Position numbers and translations under genes: made by a program | NCBI RefSeq assembly: GCF_021608185.1 | Contig: NZ_JAKIHN010000004.1 | Location: 124,001-188,000 of the forward strand | From: Flavobacterium anseongense | GTDB lineage: Bacteria; Bacteroidota; Bacteroidia; Flavobacteriales; Flavobacteriaceae | Direction: 5' to 3' | Length of the DNA stretch: 64,000 bases | In this document: piece after piece, positions 1 to 9,188 of the stretch | Layout of the letters: each line of letters starts with the position of its first letter | Position numbering within the stretch: the first letter of the stretch is position 1 | The notes under the pieces: generated by a model | Seen by the model: only the letters and a program-made list of their open reading frames with translations | Database searches by the model: none | What the model was told of the DNA's origin: nothing

Positions 1-114
1 GAATGGAATTTCCAAAAATATCTAATCAATGAGCAAGGAGAATTAGTAAAAGTATTATCTCCAAGAGTATTGCCAACAGACGCTGCAATCGTAGGTTGGA
101 TTAATGGGAAATAA
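1..114 (+). CDS. Glutathione peroxidase, C-terminal fragment
   Basis: The window opens inside this gene; only the last 37 codons are visible, ending in TAA at 112-114. The peptide begins EWNFQKYLI and contains a WNF-x-KYLI segment followed by a short turn and LSPRVLP. This matches the end of thiol-peroxidase-type glutathione peroxidases, where the W and N belong to the active-site set (Sec/Cys-Gln-Trp-Asn). These enzymes reduce peroxides, usually with thioredoxin as donor in bacteria. The catalytic Cys lies outside the window, so activity cannot be judged. A terminator follows. Confidence 0.75.
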   Translation, partial: EWNFQKYLINEQGELVKVLSPRVLPTDAAIVGWINGK

Positions 115-142
115 TAACTAAAAGTTATTTTCAAAATAAAAG

Positions 143-167
143 CCTGGTGAATTTCATCAGGTTTTTT
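143..167 (+). terminator. Rho-independent terminator after the glutathione peroxidase
   Basis: CCTGGTGAA pairs with TTCATCAGG (one G-U pair) around a very short loop and is followed by six T, 29 bases after the peroxidase stop codon. Confidence 0.75.
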
Positions 168-301
168 ACTTTTATTTTATCGACTAACGTCACTCGTGTT
201 GTGATTTGAAGAGTTTTTTTTCCTTTAAACGATTTTTAGATAATTACTAAATTATTCTCTATAAGTTTGATTAGAATTTCAATACCACAACACTTCTACT
301 T

Positions 302-676
302 ATGAAGAATATATTCAGCCCAGTATACAGACAAGATTATTTACAAGGTTTTTCCAATGGTTTAAATCCATATTTAAAAATAGAAGAAAATCAAAGCGAT
401 GCTTATGTTTTTGGATTCAATCAGGGAAGATTAGATTATGAACGAATGAATGGTAAAATCATTCATGGCATTCCTAAATTAATTGTAACTAATAAAGTTT
501 TAGAAGATTTTCTTTTGGCAGGAATGCTTGGAATTAGTATAAATGATGACGATTATACTGCTTTCCAGATTGATGTTATTTCTAAATGGTATCAAAGCGG
601 AATCGAAAAATACAATCCTAGTCAAAGTAGTTATCTTTTGGGAATACTGGAAGAAAACGGAATAGATATAATTTAA
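302..676 (+). CDS. Hypothetical protein, 124 aa
   Basis: I do not recognise a family. The product is soluble and acidic, with no signal peptide or membrane segment. It begins MKNIFSPVYRQDY and has a GFNQGRLDYERM segment about residues 38-49, which recalls a helical Gly-Arg motif, and a C-terminal YLLGILEENGIDII. The ORF is a single gene between two strong terminators, so it is probably transcribed alone. The gap of 187 bases upstream holds the peroxidase terminator and AT-rich sequence. Codon use looks like that of the neighbours, which supports a real gene. Confidence 0.6.
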   Translation: MKNIFSPVYRQDYLQGFSNGLNPYLKIEENQSDAYVFGFNQGRLDYERMNGKIIHGIPKLIVTNKVLEDFLLAGMLGISINDDDYTAFQIDVISKWYQSGIEKYNPSQSSYLLGILEENGIDII

Positions 677-699
677 CCCAATTCATGCAAAACAAAAAA

Positions 700-727
700 C
701 CTGATGACCCAAACATCAGGTTTTTTT
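700..727. terminator. Bidirectional terminator between convergent genes
   Basis: CCTGATG (700-706) and CATCAGG (714-720) form a perfect 7-bp stem with a 7-base loop, followed by seven T on the plus strand and preceded by an A-run that serves the minus strand. It lies between the 124-aa ORF and the convergent amidase gene, and its stem is almost the same sequence as the terminator at 143. Confidence 0.8.
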
Positions 728-728
728 A

Positions 729-2351
729 TTAGTCTAAAAATGCCTTTTTAAATTCAGGTTTCATTCTGTTTTTCGATGCTTGTTCATAGGCATACGCCAT
801 GCTTATTATCTCTCCTTCCTGATAAGCACCACTGAAAAAAGAAAGACCAACCGGTAAATCATATACTTTTCCGCAAGGAACACTAATATGTGGATAGCCA
901 CTCATTGCCGCAGGAGAAGTCAGAAAAACATCGCCCCAACGGTCACCATAAATGACATCAATGCTGCAAGCTGGTCCCATCGTTAATCCTGAAATAGCGT
1001 CAAGCTTGTTATCTTTCATTACTTTATCAATCATGTTTTTGACATCAACGTGACTTTTTGTTAAGGCTTTTTGATACTCTTTGCTTTCTAATCCTGCTTT
1101 TTTCTGACACATTTCAAGTGTTTCCTGCTTAAAAGTCGGCATCGCTTTAGCTTCGTTTTTTTTGTTAAAAGCTATAACATCTTCCAGGGATTTCATTTTG
1201 GAGTTTGCAGAAGCCAAATACTTGTTTACACCATATTTGAATTCAAATTGTAAAACCTCAAATTCTGCATCTCCATTAGCGTTAATTTTGTCAAGGTATT
1301 CTATTTCAACTATAGTAGCTCCTTTTTGTTTCATAAGGCTGGTGGCTTTTTCTAATAATTTGTTCAGCAGAGGATTTGTATATTTCTTTTTTTCAATACC
1401 AATCCTTTTTCCTTTTAATCCATCCGTTTTTAAAGACTCAGTGTAATTCCGTCTTGATTGCCCTATGCTTTCTTTAGTTACAATATCAGCATCATCAACC
1501 CCAATCATAGTTTCTAAAAGCATGACAGCATCTGTCACCGTTCTTGCTATTGGTCCGGCTGTATCTTGTGTATGCGAAATAGGTATAATTCCAGAACGGC
1601 TTAGTAGTCCAACTGTTGGTTTTATGCCCACCGTTCCGTTTGACGATGCCGGACAAACAACCGAACCATCGGTTTCTGTTCCAACAGCAACAGCGCAAAG
1701 ATTAGCAGCAACAGCAGCACCTGAACCTGAACTCGAACCACATGGTGAATGGTCAAGTATATAAGGATTTTTGGTTTGTCCACCTCGACTGCTCCAACCC
1801 GAACATGAGGAACTGGAACGAAAGTTTGCCCATTCGCTTAAGTTTGTTTTTCCGAGTAATACTGCACCTGCATCTCGTAATTTTTTTACGATAAAAGCAT
1901 CATTGGAAGCAATATTACCAACTAATGCCAATGAACCGGCTGTTGTCATCATTTTATCTGCTGTGTCGATATTGTCTTTAATCAATATTGGAATGCCATG
2001 AAGATTTCCTCTGATTTTACCTTCTTTTCGCTCTTTGTCCATCGCTTTTGCAATTTCTAAAGCTTCCGGATTTAGTTCAATGACAGCATTTAATTTTGGA
2101 CCATTTTTATCAATGGCTTCAATTCTGTCTAGATATAGTTTTGTGATTTGTTCAGAAGTATATTTTCCGGACTTCATTTTTTCCTGAAGTTCAGCGATAG
2201 TGATTTCATTTAATTCAAAATCATCTTCGGTTGAAGCATCATTGCTTTCTGATTTTGCAGTATCATATTTAGTGTTGCAAGATGTTGCAAGAGTTGCTGT
2301 AATACCGATAGCAGCAAGTGCTGTATTGGCGATAAAGTTTCTTCTTTTCAT
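729..2351 (-). CDS. Exported amidase-signature family hydrolase
   Basis: 540 residues. The amidase signature family (GatA, fatty-acid amide hydrolase, peptide amidase) uses a Ser-cisSer-Lys triad. All three positions are visible: Lys125 in GIPILIKDN, the cis-Ser in GSSSGSG (about 205-211) and the nucleophile Ser230 in TETDGSVVCPAS. The N-terminus MKRRNFIANTALAAIG followed by ATSC is a signal peptide with a twin-Arg-like start and a possible lipidated Cys25, so the enzyme probably acts in the periplasm or at the membrane. It is therefore not the GatA subunit of tRNA amidation. Substrate unknown; simple amides or peptide amides are possible. It stands just downstream of an acetyltransferase on the same strand (37-base gap). 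Confidence 0.88.
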   Translation of the reverse strand: MKRRNFIANTALAAIGITATLATSCNTKYDTAKSESNDASTEDDFELNEITIAELQEKMKSGKYTSEQITKLYLDRIEAIDKNGPKLNAVIELNPEALEIAKAMDKERKEGKIRGNLHGIPILIKDNIDTADKMMTTAGSLALVGNIASNDAFIVKKLRDAGAVLLGKTNLSEWANFRSSSSCSGWSSRGGQTKNPYILDHSPCGSSSGSGAAVAANLCAVAVGTETDGSVVCPASSNGTVGIKPTVGLLSRSGIIPISHTQDTAGPIARTVTDAVMLLETMIGVDDADIVTKESIGQSRRNYTESLKTDGLKGKRIGIEKKKYTNPLLNKLLEKATSLMKQKGATIVEIEYLDKINANGDAEFEVLQFEFKYGVNKYLASANSKMKSLEDVIAFNKKNEAKAMPTFKQETLEMCQKKAGLESKEYQKALTKSHVDVKNMIDKVMKDNKLDAISGLTMGPACSIDVIYGDRWGDVFLTSPAAMSGYPHISVPCGKVYDLPVGLSFFSGAYQEGEIISMAYAYEQASKNRMKPEFKKAFLD

Positions 2352-2388
2352 GATTTATAATTTATTAAATGAATGAAAGACAGTGAAT

Positions 2389-2886
2389 TTACTCCAACAT
2401 CAATTGCATAATCACACTATGCAGCCATCGGTTAAACTTAAATCCACTTTCCTTTATAATTCCGACTGTAATAAAGCCAAACTGCTCATGAAAAGCAATA
2501 CTGCTTTCATTTTCTGCATCAATCACACCAATCATAGTATGTAGTTTTTGATTTCTGGCTAAGTCAATTAAGCTATGCAATATCACTTTTCCAATACCTT
2601 TTCCGTGTTCGTTTGGCATTACATAAACCGAATGTTCTACTGTAAATTTATACGCTTCGCGAAACCGAAATTCACTGTAATAGCCAAAGCCGACAACTTC
2701 ATCATCAATTATGGCAACAATTACAGGAAATCCTTTCTGTAGTTTTTCCTCAAAAATGGACTGTTGCTGTTCGCTAGTTCTTGGATTATAATCATACAAA
2801 GCAGTAGAAGTCGCAATATAATGATTGAGAGCAGTAACAATTTTTTCAGCATCGGTTGGTTGATAATTTCTGATTTTAATTTCCAT
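2389..2886 (-). CDS. GNAT N-acetyltransferase, phosphinothricin-acetyltransferase-like
   Basis: 165 residues spanning a full GNAT fold. Motif A is seen as VMPNEHGKGIGKVIL (acetyl-CoA pyrophosphate loop, about residues 90-105), followed by a central NESSIAFHEQFGF segment (about 124-137) typical of the Pat/Bar subgroup. Members acetylate the amino group of phosphinothricin, methionine sulfoximine or related small molecules; the true substrate here cannot be read from sequence. It is divergent from menD, with only 73 bases between the two starts, and lies upstream of the amidase on the same strand. Confidence 0.85.
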   Translation of the reverse strand: MEIKIRNYQPTDAEKIVTALNHYIATSTALYDYNPRTSEQQQSIFEEKLQKGFPVIVAIIDDEVVGFGYYSEFRFREAYKFTVEHSVYVMPNEHGKGIGKVILHSLIDLARNQKLHTMIGVIDAENESSIAFHEQFGFITVGIIKESGFKFNRWLHSVIMQLMLE

Positions 2887-2932
2887 AGGCTAAAAATAAG
2901 ATAATTTTCAGAAATATGATTTATCAACTTTG

Positions 2933-2940
2933 TATCTTTG
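2933..2940 (+). promoter_or_regulatory. menD promoter -7 box
   Basis: TATCTTTG matches the Bacteroidota -7 consensus TAnnTTTG exactly. Transcription should begin 4-7 bases later, giving a leader of about 13 bases before the menD ATG at 2960. Confidence 0.7.
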
Positions 2941-2959
2941 TTTCCATTAATAAGCAACA

Positions 2960-4621
2960 ATGATTTACCCTAAAATACCTTTAGCACAAAGCATTATTGA
3001 AATATGCCACGCCAAAGGAATTCACGATATTATAATTTCCCCAGGTTCCAGAAATGCGCCATTAACTATAGGATTTTCTAATAATCCAAAGTTTAACTGT
3101 TATAGTATTGCAGATGAGCGTTGTGCTGCTTTTTTTGCTTTGGGAATTGCACAGCAGACCAAGAAACCGGTTGCTGTAGTTTGTACATCTGGTTCGGCAT
3201 TGCTGAATTATTATCCGGCTTTTGCCGAAGCGTTTTACAGTCAGATTCCGTTTGTTGTTATTTCCGCCGACAGGCCTTTTGATAAAATAGATATTGGTGA
3301 CGGACAAACGATTCGTCAGGAAAATGTTTTTATCAATCATTCGTTATACAATGCCAATTTAACCGAAGAAGCTTCAGAAGAAAATGATGTTTTTATCAAT
3401 GAAGCAATTAATGTGGCTATTGCCCGAAAAGGACCGGTACATATCAACGTTCCTTTTGAAGAACCGCTATACGAAACTACGAACAAACTTTCAGTCGATT
3501 TTAATGTAACCGGTTTGGTTTTACCTCAAAGAATACTAGATGTCGATGATATTATAGCTTTTTCTACATTATGGAATCACAGCCGTAAAGTTCTAATTTT
3601 GGTTGGAGAATGTACTCCGAATTCTATTGAGCAAAAATGGTTAGATCAACTGGCATCTATTCCGTCGGTTGTTGTGATGACCGAAACGATATCAAACTTG
3701 CATCATCCGAGTTTTATCAATAACATCGATACTGTAATCACCCCATTTTCACCATCAGAATTTTTAGAACTGCAACCGAGAATTCTAATCACATTTGGTG
3801 GCATGATTGTATCGAAGAGAGTAAAAGCATTTTTACGAAAATATAAGCCAAAACACCATTGGCACATTGATGAGCATAGAGCTTATGATACATTTGGTAT
3901 GTTGACCAAACATTTTAAAGTTCATCCAAATCAGTTTTTTAAACAATTTTTACCATTTGTAAAAAACATGGAAAGTGATTATAAAGCGACTTTTCAAAAT
4001 ATTCATTCAAATCGAAAAGTAAAACATAACGAGTATCTTTCTCAGGTTCCGTTTTGTGATTTAAAAGCATTTGAAAGTATTTTATCAAGTTTGCCAAAGG
4101 ATATCCAATTACAAATTAGTAACAGTTCGGCTATTCGCTATGCGCAATTATTCGATATCGACACATCGATAGAAGTATTTTGTAACCGAGGAACAAGCGG
4201 AATAGACGGAAGCACTTCAACAGCTATTGGAGCCGCAGTCGGAAGCAAAAAGCCAACAGTTTTAATTACTGGCGACATTGGTTTTCTTTACGACAGCAAC
4301 GCACTTTGGAACAATTATATTCCAAAGAATTTTAAAATCATCCTAATAAATAATGGCGGTGGCGGTATTTTCAGAATATTACCGGGACATCAGGAAACGG
4401 AAACTTTCAACACTTATTTTGAAACCTCGCATTGTTTAACAGCGGAGCATTTGGCTAAAATGTATCAGTTGGATTATGCCACGGCAAGCGATGATGCGTC
4501 ATTAAAAAAAGGTTTGTCTAAACTTTTCAAGCAAAATGAGAAGCCAATAATTCTTGAAGTTTTCACCCCAACTCGCGAGAATGACAAACTATTGCTGAAC
4601 TATTTCAAAGCTTTGGTATAA
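2960..4621 (+). CDS. menD: SEPHCHC synthase MenD (menaquinone synthesis)
   Basis: 553 residues, the usual length for MenD. This thiamine-diphosphate enzyme joins 2-oxoglutarate and isochorismate to 2-succinyl-5-enolpyruvyl-6-hydroxy-3-cyclohexene-1-carboxylate, an early step of menaquinone synthesis in the cytoplasm. Visible landmarks: SPGSRNAPL near residue 27-35, the catalytic-type Glu within the N-terminal domain (DERCAAFFALG), RPVAVVCTSGSALLNYYPA-like ThDP-fold sequence, and the ThDP/Mg segment beginning ITGDIGFLYDSNALWN with NNGGGGIF downstream. It has its own short-leader promoter; the next gene follows after 28 bases. No other men gene is in the window. Confidence 0.95.
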   Translation: MIYPKIPLAQSIIEICHAKGIHDIIISPGSRNAPLTIGFSNNPKFNCYSIADERCAAFFALGIAQQTKKPVAVVCTSGSALLNYYPAFAEAFYSQIPFVVISADRPFDKIDIGDGQTIRQENVFINHSLYNANLTEEASEENDVFINEAINVAIARKGPVHINVPFEEPLYETTNKLSVDFNVTGLVLPQRILDVDDIIAFSTLWNHSRKVLILVGECTPNSIEQKWLDQLASIPSVVVMTETISNLHHPSFINNIDTVITPFSPSEFLELQPRILITFGGMIVSKRVKAFLRKYKPKHHWHIDEHRAYDTFGMLTKHFKVHPNQFFKQFLPFVKNMESDYKATFQNIHSNRKVKHNEYLSQVPFCDLKAFESILSSLPKDIQLQISNSSAIRYAQLFDIDTSIEVFCNRGTSGIDGSTSTAIGAAVGSKKPTVLITGDIGFLYDSNALWNNYIPKNFKIILINNGGGGIFRILPGHQETETFNTYFETSHCLTAEHLAKMYQLDYATASDDASLKKGLSKLFKQNEKPIILEVFTPTRENDKLLLNYFKALV

Positions 4622-4649
4622 ATTTATATCTTTACGAAAATCAACAGTT

Positions 4650-5888
4650 TTGAGCAGTACTAACAAACTTAAAATATTCAACGACCCGATTTATGGTTTT
4701 ATCACCATTCCGAATACGTTGATTTATGATTTAATTCAGCATCCTTACTTTCAGCGTTTGCGTCGCATTACCCAAATGGGTTTGTCTTATTTGGTTTATC
4801 CCGGCGCACATCACACTCGTTTTCATCACGCAATTGGCGCTATGCATATGATGCAAAAAGCCGTTGAGGTTTTGCGCTCCAAAGAAGTTTCTATTTCCAA
4901 AGAAGAAGAAAATGCTTTATACATTGCAATACTGTTGCACGATATTGGACATGGGCCGTTTTCACATACTTTGGAACACAGCATTGTGGAAGTCCATCAT
5001 GAGGAAATTTCAATGTTGTTCATGAACAAACTTAACGAAGAGTTTAATGGGCAATTGAGTTTGGCAATCCAGATTTTTAAAGGAGAATATCACAGGAAGT
5101 TCATGTTGCAGTTGATTTCAAGTCAATTGGATATGGATAGAATGGATTATTTAAAACGCGATAGTTTTTACTCGGGTGTTGCCGAAGGAAATATTAATTC
5201 AGACCGACTAATCCAAATGCTGAATGTCATGGATGATGTTTTAGTTATGGAAGAAAAAGGGATTTATTCTATCGAAAAGTTCCTGATGGCAAGACGATTG
5301 ATGTACTGGCAAGCCTATCTGCACAAAACAAGTTTAGTGGCCGAACTGACATTAACTAATGCATTGCAAAGAGCAAAAGAGTTATTTCACAAAGGTATTG
5401 AAATAGAGTGCAGCAAGCCGTTGAAGCATTTCATGGAATACAAAATAACTTCTGAAAATTTTTCTAATAATGATTTAGATAACTTTTCTCAACTTGATGA
5501 TTTTGATGTAATTAGTTCATTAAAAAATTGGCAAAATCACAATGATTATATCTTGAGTAGTTTGAGTAAAATGATTATCAACAGAGACTTGCCAAAAATA
5601 AAGCTCAACAGCGAAAAGTTTCCAAAAGAAGTGTTGGTGGAAATGATTACACGCTTTGCTAAAGAGCACAATATTACTGAACAGGAAGCCAAATATTTTA
5701 TCTTCAAAGGAAAGATTAAAAATCAGGCCTACAGCAAAGATGCTGAACCGATTAGGATTTTAAAAAAAGACAAAACCATCGAAGATGTAGTGGAAGCTTC
5801 TGACCAATTGAATTTAAAAGCCTTGTCAAAACCGGTTACTAAGTATTTTATTTGTTATCCAAAACAACTTGACGAAAACTACCATTAA
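4650..5888 (+). CDS. HD-domain phosphohydrolase
   Basis: 412 residues of the dGTPase-like HD superfamily. The metal-binding pattern is clear: HTRFHHAIG (about residues 53-61), LLHDIGHGPFSH (about 94-106) with the HD doublet, and a later QLDMDRMDYL segment supplying the final Asp. Such proteins hydrolyse dNTPs or other nucleotide phosphates; substrate unknown. The start is TTG at 4650 because no ATG or GTG is available upstream of the conserved MSSTNKLKIFNDPIYGF N-terminus. A near-consensus -7 box (TATCTTTA, 4627-4634) lies 16 bases upstream, so it may have a promoter of its own. It always seems to sit next to lpxD in flavobacteria, but I see no biochemical link. Confidence 0.88.
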   Translation: MSSTNKLKIFNDPIYGFITIPNTLIYDLIQHPYFQRLRRITQMGLSYLVYPGAHHTRFHHAIGAMHMMQKAVEVLRSKEVSISKEEENALYIAILLHDIGHGPFSHTLEHSIVEVHHEEISMLFMNKLNEEFNGQLSLAIQIFKGEYHRKFMLQLISSQLDMDRMDYLKRDSFYSGVAEGNINSDRLIQMLNVMDDVLVMEEKGIYSIEKFLMARRLMYWQAYLHKTSLVAELTLTNALQRAKELFHKGIEIECSKPLKHFMEYKITSENFSNNDLDNFSQLDDFDVISSLKNWQNHNDYILSSLSKMIINRDLPKIKLNSEKFPKEVLVEMITRFAKEHNITEQEAKYFIFKGKIKNQAYSKDAEPIRILKKDKTIEDVVEASDQLNLKALSKPVTKYFICYPKQLDENYH

Positions 5889-5902
5889 AATCGATTTTTT
5901 TA

Positions 5903-5910
5903 TACTTTTG
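5903..5910 (+). promoter_or_regulatory. lpxD promoter -7 box, at leaderless distance
   Basis: TACTTTTG is a perfect TAnnTTTG box whose last G is the first base of the alternative GTG start. The expected transcription start falls on or within 1-2 bases of the ATG at 5916, which argues for ATG over GTG and for a leaderless or nearly leaderless mRNA. Confidence 0.6.
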
Positions 5911-5915
5911 TGGCG

Positions 5916-6944
5916 ATGAAATTTACAGCAGCTCAAATAGCGGGAATTCTTGAAGGCGAAGTGGTAGGCAACCCTGATGCCGAAGTCTTTAAATTAGCCA
6001 AGATTGAAGAAGGAACACAAGGTTCGCTAACGTTTTTAGCCAACCCAAAGTATGTTAATTTTATATACACTACCGAAGCAACAATTACCATTGTTAATAA
6101 TGATTTTGTTCCCGAGAATGAGCTGACAACTACGTTGATTAAAGTAGAAGATGCCTATCAGTCTTTTTCAAAATTGTTGGAATATTACAATCAGGTAAAG
6201 CTAATGAAATCGGGCATTGAACAACCATCTGTGATTTCGGAAAATGTGACTTATGGCGAGCAACTTTATTTGGGAAGCTTTAGTTATATCGGAAAAAATG
6301 TGACTATTGGCAACAATGTAAAAATATATCCAAACTGTTTTATCGGAGATAACGTGACCATTGGTGATAACTGTATCTTTTTTGCAGGTGTAAAAATATA
6401 TTCTGAAACCGAAATTGGAAACAATTGTAACTTTCATTCAGGATGTGTTGTAGGTTCGGATGGTTTTGGTTTTGCGCCAACTGAAGACGGAACGTTTAGT
6501 AAAATTCCACAAATTGGTAACGTAATAATAGAAGATGATGTCGAAGTAGGAGCAAATACGACTATCGACAGAGCTACTTTAGGAACAACATTAATCCGAA
6601 AAGGAGTAAAGTTAGATAATCACATTCAAGTTGCTCATAACGTTGAAATTGGCGAAAACACAGTAATTGCTGCTCAAACTGGTATTGCGGGTTCAACTAA
6701 AATTGGAAGCAATTGTATGATTGGCGGTCAAGTTGGTATTGCTGGTCATATCACTATCGGAAATAATGTTCGTGTCCAGGCACAATCGGGTATTGGAAAA
6801 AATATAAATGACGGAGAAGTGCTGCAGGGCAGTCCGTCTTTTGGCTATGCTGATTACAGTAAATCATATGTTCATTTTAGGAATTTGCCTAAGATTGTTG
6901 CCGATATAGAAGAATTAAAAAAGAATAATAATACAATTAAATAG
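5916..6944 (+). CDS. lpxD: UDP-3-O-acylglucosamine N-acyltransferase LpxD
   Basis: 342 residues from ATG 5916 (a GTG at 5910 would add two residues but overlaps the promoter box). LpxD adds the second hydroxyacyl chain, from acyl-ACP, to the 2-amino group of UDP-3-O-acyl-GlcN in lipid A synthesis. The N-terminal uridine-binding domain (about 1-100) is followed by a left-handed beta-helix of hexapeptide repeats ([15 protein letters not shown] and many more), with the catalytic-type His in QVAHNVEIG about residue 237. It is followed by lpxC-fabZ after 6 bases and lpxA, a conserved Bacteroidota lipid A operon. Confidence 0.95.
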   Translation: MKFTAAQIAGILEGEVVGNPDAEVFKLAKIEEGTQGSLTFLANPKYVNFIYTTEATITIVNNDFVPENELTTTLIKVEDAYQSFSKLLEYYNQVKLMKSGIEQPSVISENVTYGEQLYLGSFSYIGKNVTIGNNVKIYPNCFIGDNVTIGDNCIFFAGVKIYSETEIGNNCNFHSGCVVGSDGFGFAPTEDGTFSKIPQIGNVIIEDDVEVGANTTIDRATLGTTLIRKGVKLDNHIQVAHNVEIGENTVIAAQTGIAGSTKIGSNCMIGGQVGIAGHITIGNNVRVQAQSGIGKNINDGEVLQGSPSFGYADYSKSYVHFRNLPKIVADIEELKKNNNTIK

Positions 6945-6950
6945 CTTACC

Positions 6951-8339
6951 ATGGTTAAACAAACAACCATCCAAAACGAAATTTCACTAACAGGTGTTGG
7001 ACTTCATACTGGAAAAGAAGTAAAAATGACTTTTAAACCTGCTCCTGTGAACAATGGTTTTACCTTTGTCAGAGTAGATTTAGAAGGTTCTCCGGTTATT
7101 GAAGCGGATGCGAATTATGTAGTGAATACACAACGCGGAACAAACCTTGAAAAATTAGGTGTTAAAATCCAAACTTCAGAACATGTGCTGGCAGCTTTTG
7201 TAGGTTGTGATGTTGATAATGTAATTATTGAATTAAACGAATCAGAGCCGCCAATTATGGACGGTTCTTCTAAGTTTTTTGTCGAAGCAATCGAGAAAGT
7301 AGGAGTAGTTGAGCAGGAGGCAGAACGCCAATATTATGTTGTAAAAGAAGTAATTTCGTTTACAGATGAAGCTACCGGAAGCGAAATTCTTTTAATGCCT
7401 TCAGATGAATATCAGGTAACGACAATGGTTGATTTTGGTACTAAAGTTTTAGGAACTCAAAATGCTACTATGAAAAGCATTTCAGAATTTAAAACTGAAA
7501 TTGCCGATGCCAGAACTTTTAGTTTCCTTCATGAATTAGAAACATTATTGGATAGTGGTTTGATAAAGGGAGGCGATTTGAATAACGCCATCGTTTATGT
7601 GGATAAAGAAATTTCACCAAAAACTATCGAAAATCTGAAAGTGGCATTTGGTAAAGATTCAATATCGGTTAAACCAAATGGTATTTTAGATAACTTGACT
7701 TTGCATTATCCAAATGAAGCGGCACGTCACAAATTACTTGATGTTATAGGTGATTTAGCTTTAGTAGGAACAAGAATTAAAGGAAAAGTAATTGCCAACA
7801 AACCAGGGCATTTTGTAAACACACAGTTTGCAAAAAAATTGTCTAAGATGATTAAAATAGAGCAAAAAAATCAGGTTCCGGTTTTTAACTTAAACCTAGA
7901 GCCTTTAATGGATATTCATAAAATCATGAGTATTCTGCCGCACAGACCACCATTTTTATTTATCGACAGAATCATCGAAATGTCAGATAATCATGTAGTT
8001 GGTTTGAAAAATGTTACGATGAATGAAACGTTCTTCGTAGGGCATTTTCCGGGAGCGCCTGTAATGCCTGGCGTAATCATTGTAGAAGCTATGGCACAAA
8101 CCGGTGGAATATTAATTCTGAGTTCGGTTCCCGATCCAGAAAACTATTTAACCTATTTCATGAAGATTGACAATGTGAAGTTCAAACATAAAGTATTGCC
8201 GGGCGATACATTGATATTTAAATGTGATTTGATTTCACCAATTCGTAGAGGAATTTGTCACATGTCGGCTAGTGCTTATGCTAACGGAAAATTAGTTGCC
8301 GAAGCAGAATTGATGGCGCAAATTGCCAGAGTTAATTAA
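6951..8339 (+). CDS. lpxC/fabZ: Bifunctional LpxC deacetylase / FabZ dehydratase fusion
   Basis: 462 residues in two domains. Residues 1-305 are LpxC, the zinc UDP-3-O-acyl-GlcNAc deacetylase that commits carbon to lipid A: SEHVLAAF gives the first zinc His (about 79), HYPNEAARHKLLDVIGDL the remaining His and Asp, and MDGSS the active-site Glu region. Residues 315-462 are FabZ, the 3-hydroxyacyl-ACP dehydratase: HRPPFLFIDRI, the catalytic His in VGHFPGAPVMPGV and the Glu in IVEAMAQTGG. The fusion is a known feature of Bacteroidota and links the choice between fatty acid elongation and lipid A on one chain. It sits 6 bases after lpxD and 17 before lpxA. Confidence 0.96.
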   Translation: MVKQTTIQNEISLTGVGLHTGKEVKMTFKPAPVNNGFTFVRVDLEGSPVIEADANYVVNTQRGTNLEKLGVKIQTSEHVLAAFVGCDVDNVIIELNESEPPIMDGSSKFFVEAIEKVGVVEQEAERQYYVVKEVISFTDEATGSEILLMPSDEYQVTTMVDFGTKVLGTQNATMKSISEFKTEIADARTFSFLHELETLLDSGLIKGGDLNNAIVYVDKEISPKTIENLKVAFGKDSISVKPNGILDNLTLHYPNEAARHKLLDVIGDLALVGTRIKGKVIANKPGHFVNTQFAKKLSKMIKIEQKNQVPVFNLNLEPLMDIHKIMSILPHRPPFLFIDRIIEMSDNHVVGLKNVTMNETFFVGHFPGAPVMPGVIIVEAMAQTGGILILSSVPDPENYLTYFMKIDNVKFKHKVLPGDTLIFKCDLISPIRRGICHMSASAYANGKLVAEAELMAQIARVN

Positions 8340-8356
8340 ACAATAACTGATAACTT

Positions 8357-9139
8357 ATGAATCAACCTTTAGCATACGTACATCCTGGAGCAAAGATTGC
8401 CAAAAATGTAGTAATCGAACCTTTTACAACCATTCACAACAATGTAGTCATTGGTGACGGAACCTGGATTGGCTCCAATGTTACCATAATGGAAGGCGCA
8501 CGAATAGGAAAAAATTGTAACATTTTTCCGGGTGCTGTAATTGCAGCCGTACCTCAGGATTTAAAATTCGGAGGAGAAGAATCACTTGCAGTAATTGGTG
8601 ACAATGTAACTATTAGAGAGTGTGTTACGATTAACCGTGGTACAATCGCATCGGGGCAAACCAAGATTGGTAACAACTGTCTTATTATGGCAACTGCCCA
8701 CATTGCCCACGATTGTCATATTGGAGATAACGCAATTATCGTAAACGGCGTCGCTTTGGCCGGACACGTAATCGTTGGAAATTATGCTATCATCGGAGGA
8801 TTAGCTGCCATTCATCAGTTTATCCAAATAGGTGATCACGCTATGATTTCGGGCGGTTCGTTGGTTCGTAAAGATGTTCCTCCTTATACTAAAGCTGCAA
8901 AAGAGCCGCTTTCTTATGTTGGAATTAATTCTGTCGGCTTGAGACGAAGAGGATTTTCTTCTGAAAAAATCAGGGAAATTCAGGATATTTACAGAATTCT
9001 GTATCAAAAAAATTATAACACCTCACAGGCAATGGGCATTATCGAAGCCGAAATGTCAGCTTCACCGGAACGTGACGAGATTTTAGATTTTATCAGAAAC
9101 TCATCAAGAGGAATCATGAAGGGATACTCAGGTTCTTAA
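8357..9139 (+). CDS. lpxA: UDP-GlcNAc acyltransferase LpxA
   Basis: 260 residues, standard LpxA length. It transfers a 3-hydroxyacyl chain from ACP to the 3-OH of UDP-GlcNAc, the first lipid A step. Seen: continuous hexapeptide repeats in the first 190 residues (VVIGDGTWIGSNVTI), the catalytic His in MATAHIAHDCHIGD (about 115-128), and the C-terminal helical domain starting near GLRRRGFSSEKIREIQDIYR, which is characteristic of LpxA rather than other hexapeptide transferases. Cotranscribed with lpxC-fabZ (17-base gap). Confidence 0.96.
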   Translation: MNQPLAYVHPGAKIAKNVVIEPFTTIHNNVVIGDGTWIGSNVTIMEGARIGKNCNIFPGAVIAAVPQDLKFGGEESLAVIGDNVTIRECVTINRGTIASGQTKIGNNCLIMATAHIAHDCHIGDNAIIVNGVALAGHVIVGNYAIIGGLAAIHQFIQIGDHAMISGGSLVRKDVPPYTKAAKEPLSYVGINSVGLRRRGFSSEKIREIQDIYRILYQKNYNTSQAMGIIEAEMSASPERDEILDFIRNSSRGIMKGYSGS

Positions 9140-9148
9140 TTAAACACA

Positions 9149-9180
9149 ACAAATAAACAAATAACCGAATTAACAAATAA
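9149..9180 (+). repeat. Octamer repeat ACAAATAA between lpxA and efp
   Basis: Three copies of ACAAATAA and one diverged unit (CCGAATTA) run in 8-base register directly before the efp start. The same octamer in another phase (CAAATAAC) makes a perfect tandem array at 38012. Confidence 0.6.
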
Positions 9181-9188
9181 ACATCAAA

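Noticed and set aside
1465..1764. Plus-strand ORF of 99 aa
   Set aside because: Antisense to the active-site part of the amidase; shadow frame with no own signals.
5910..5915. GTG start for lpxD
   Set aside because: Its G is the last base of the promoter box, so it would not be transcribed; ATG at 5916 fits better.
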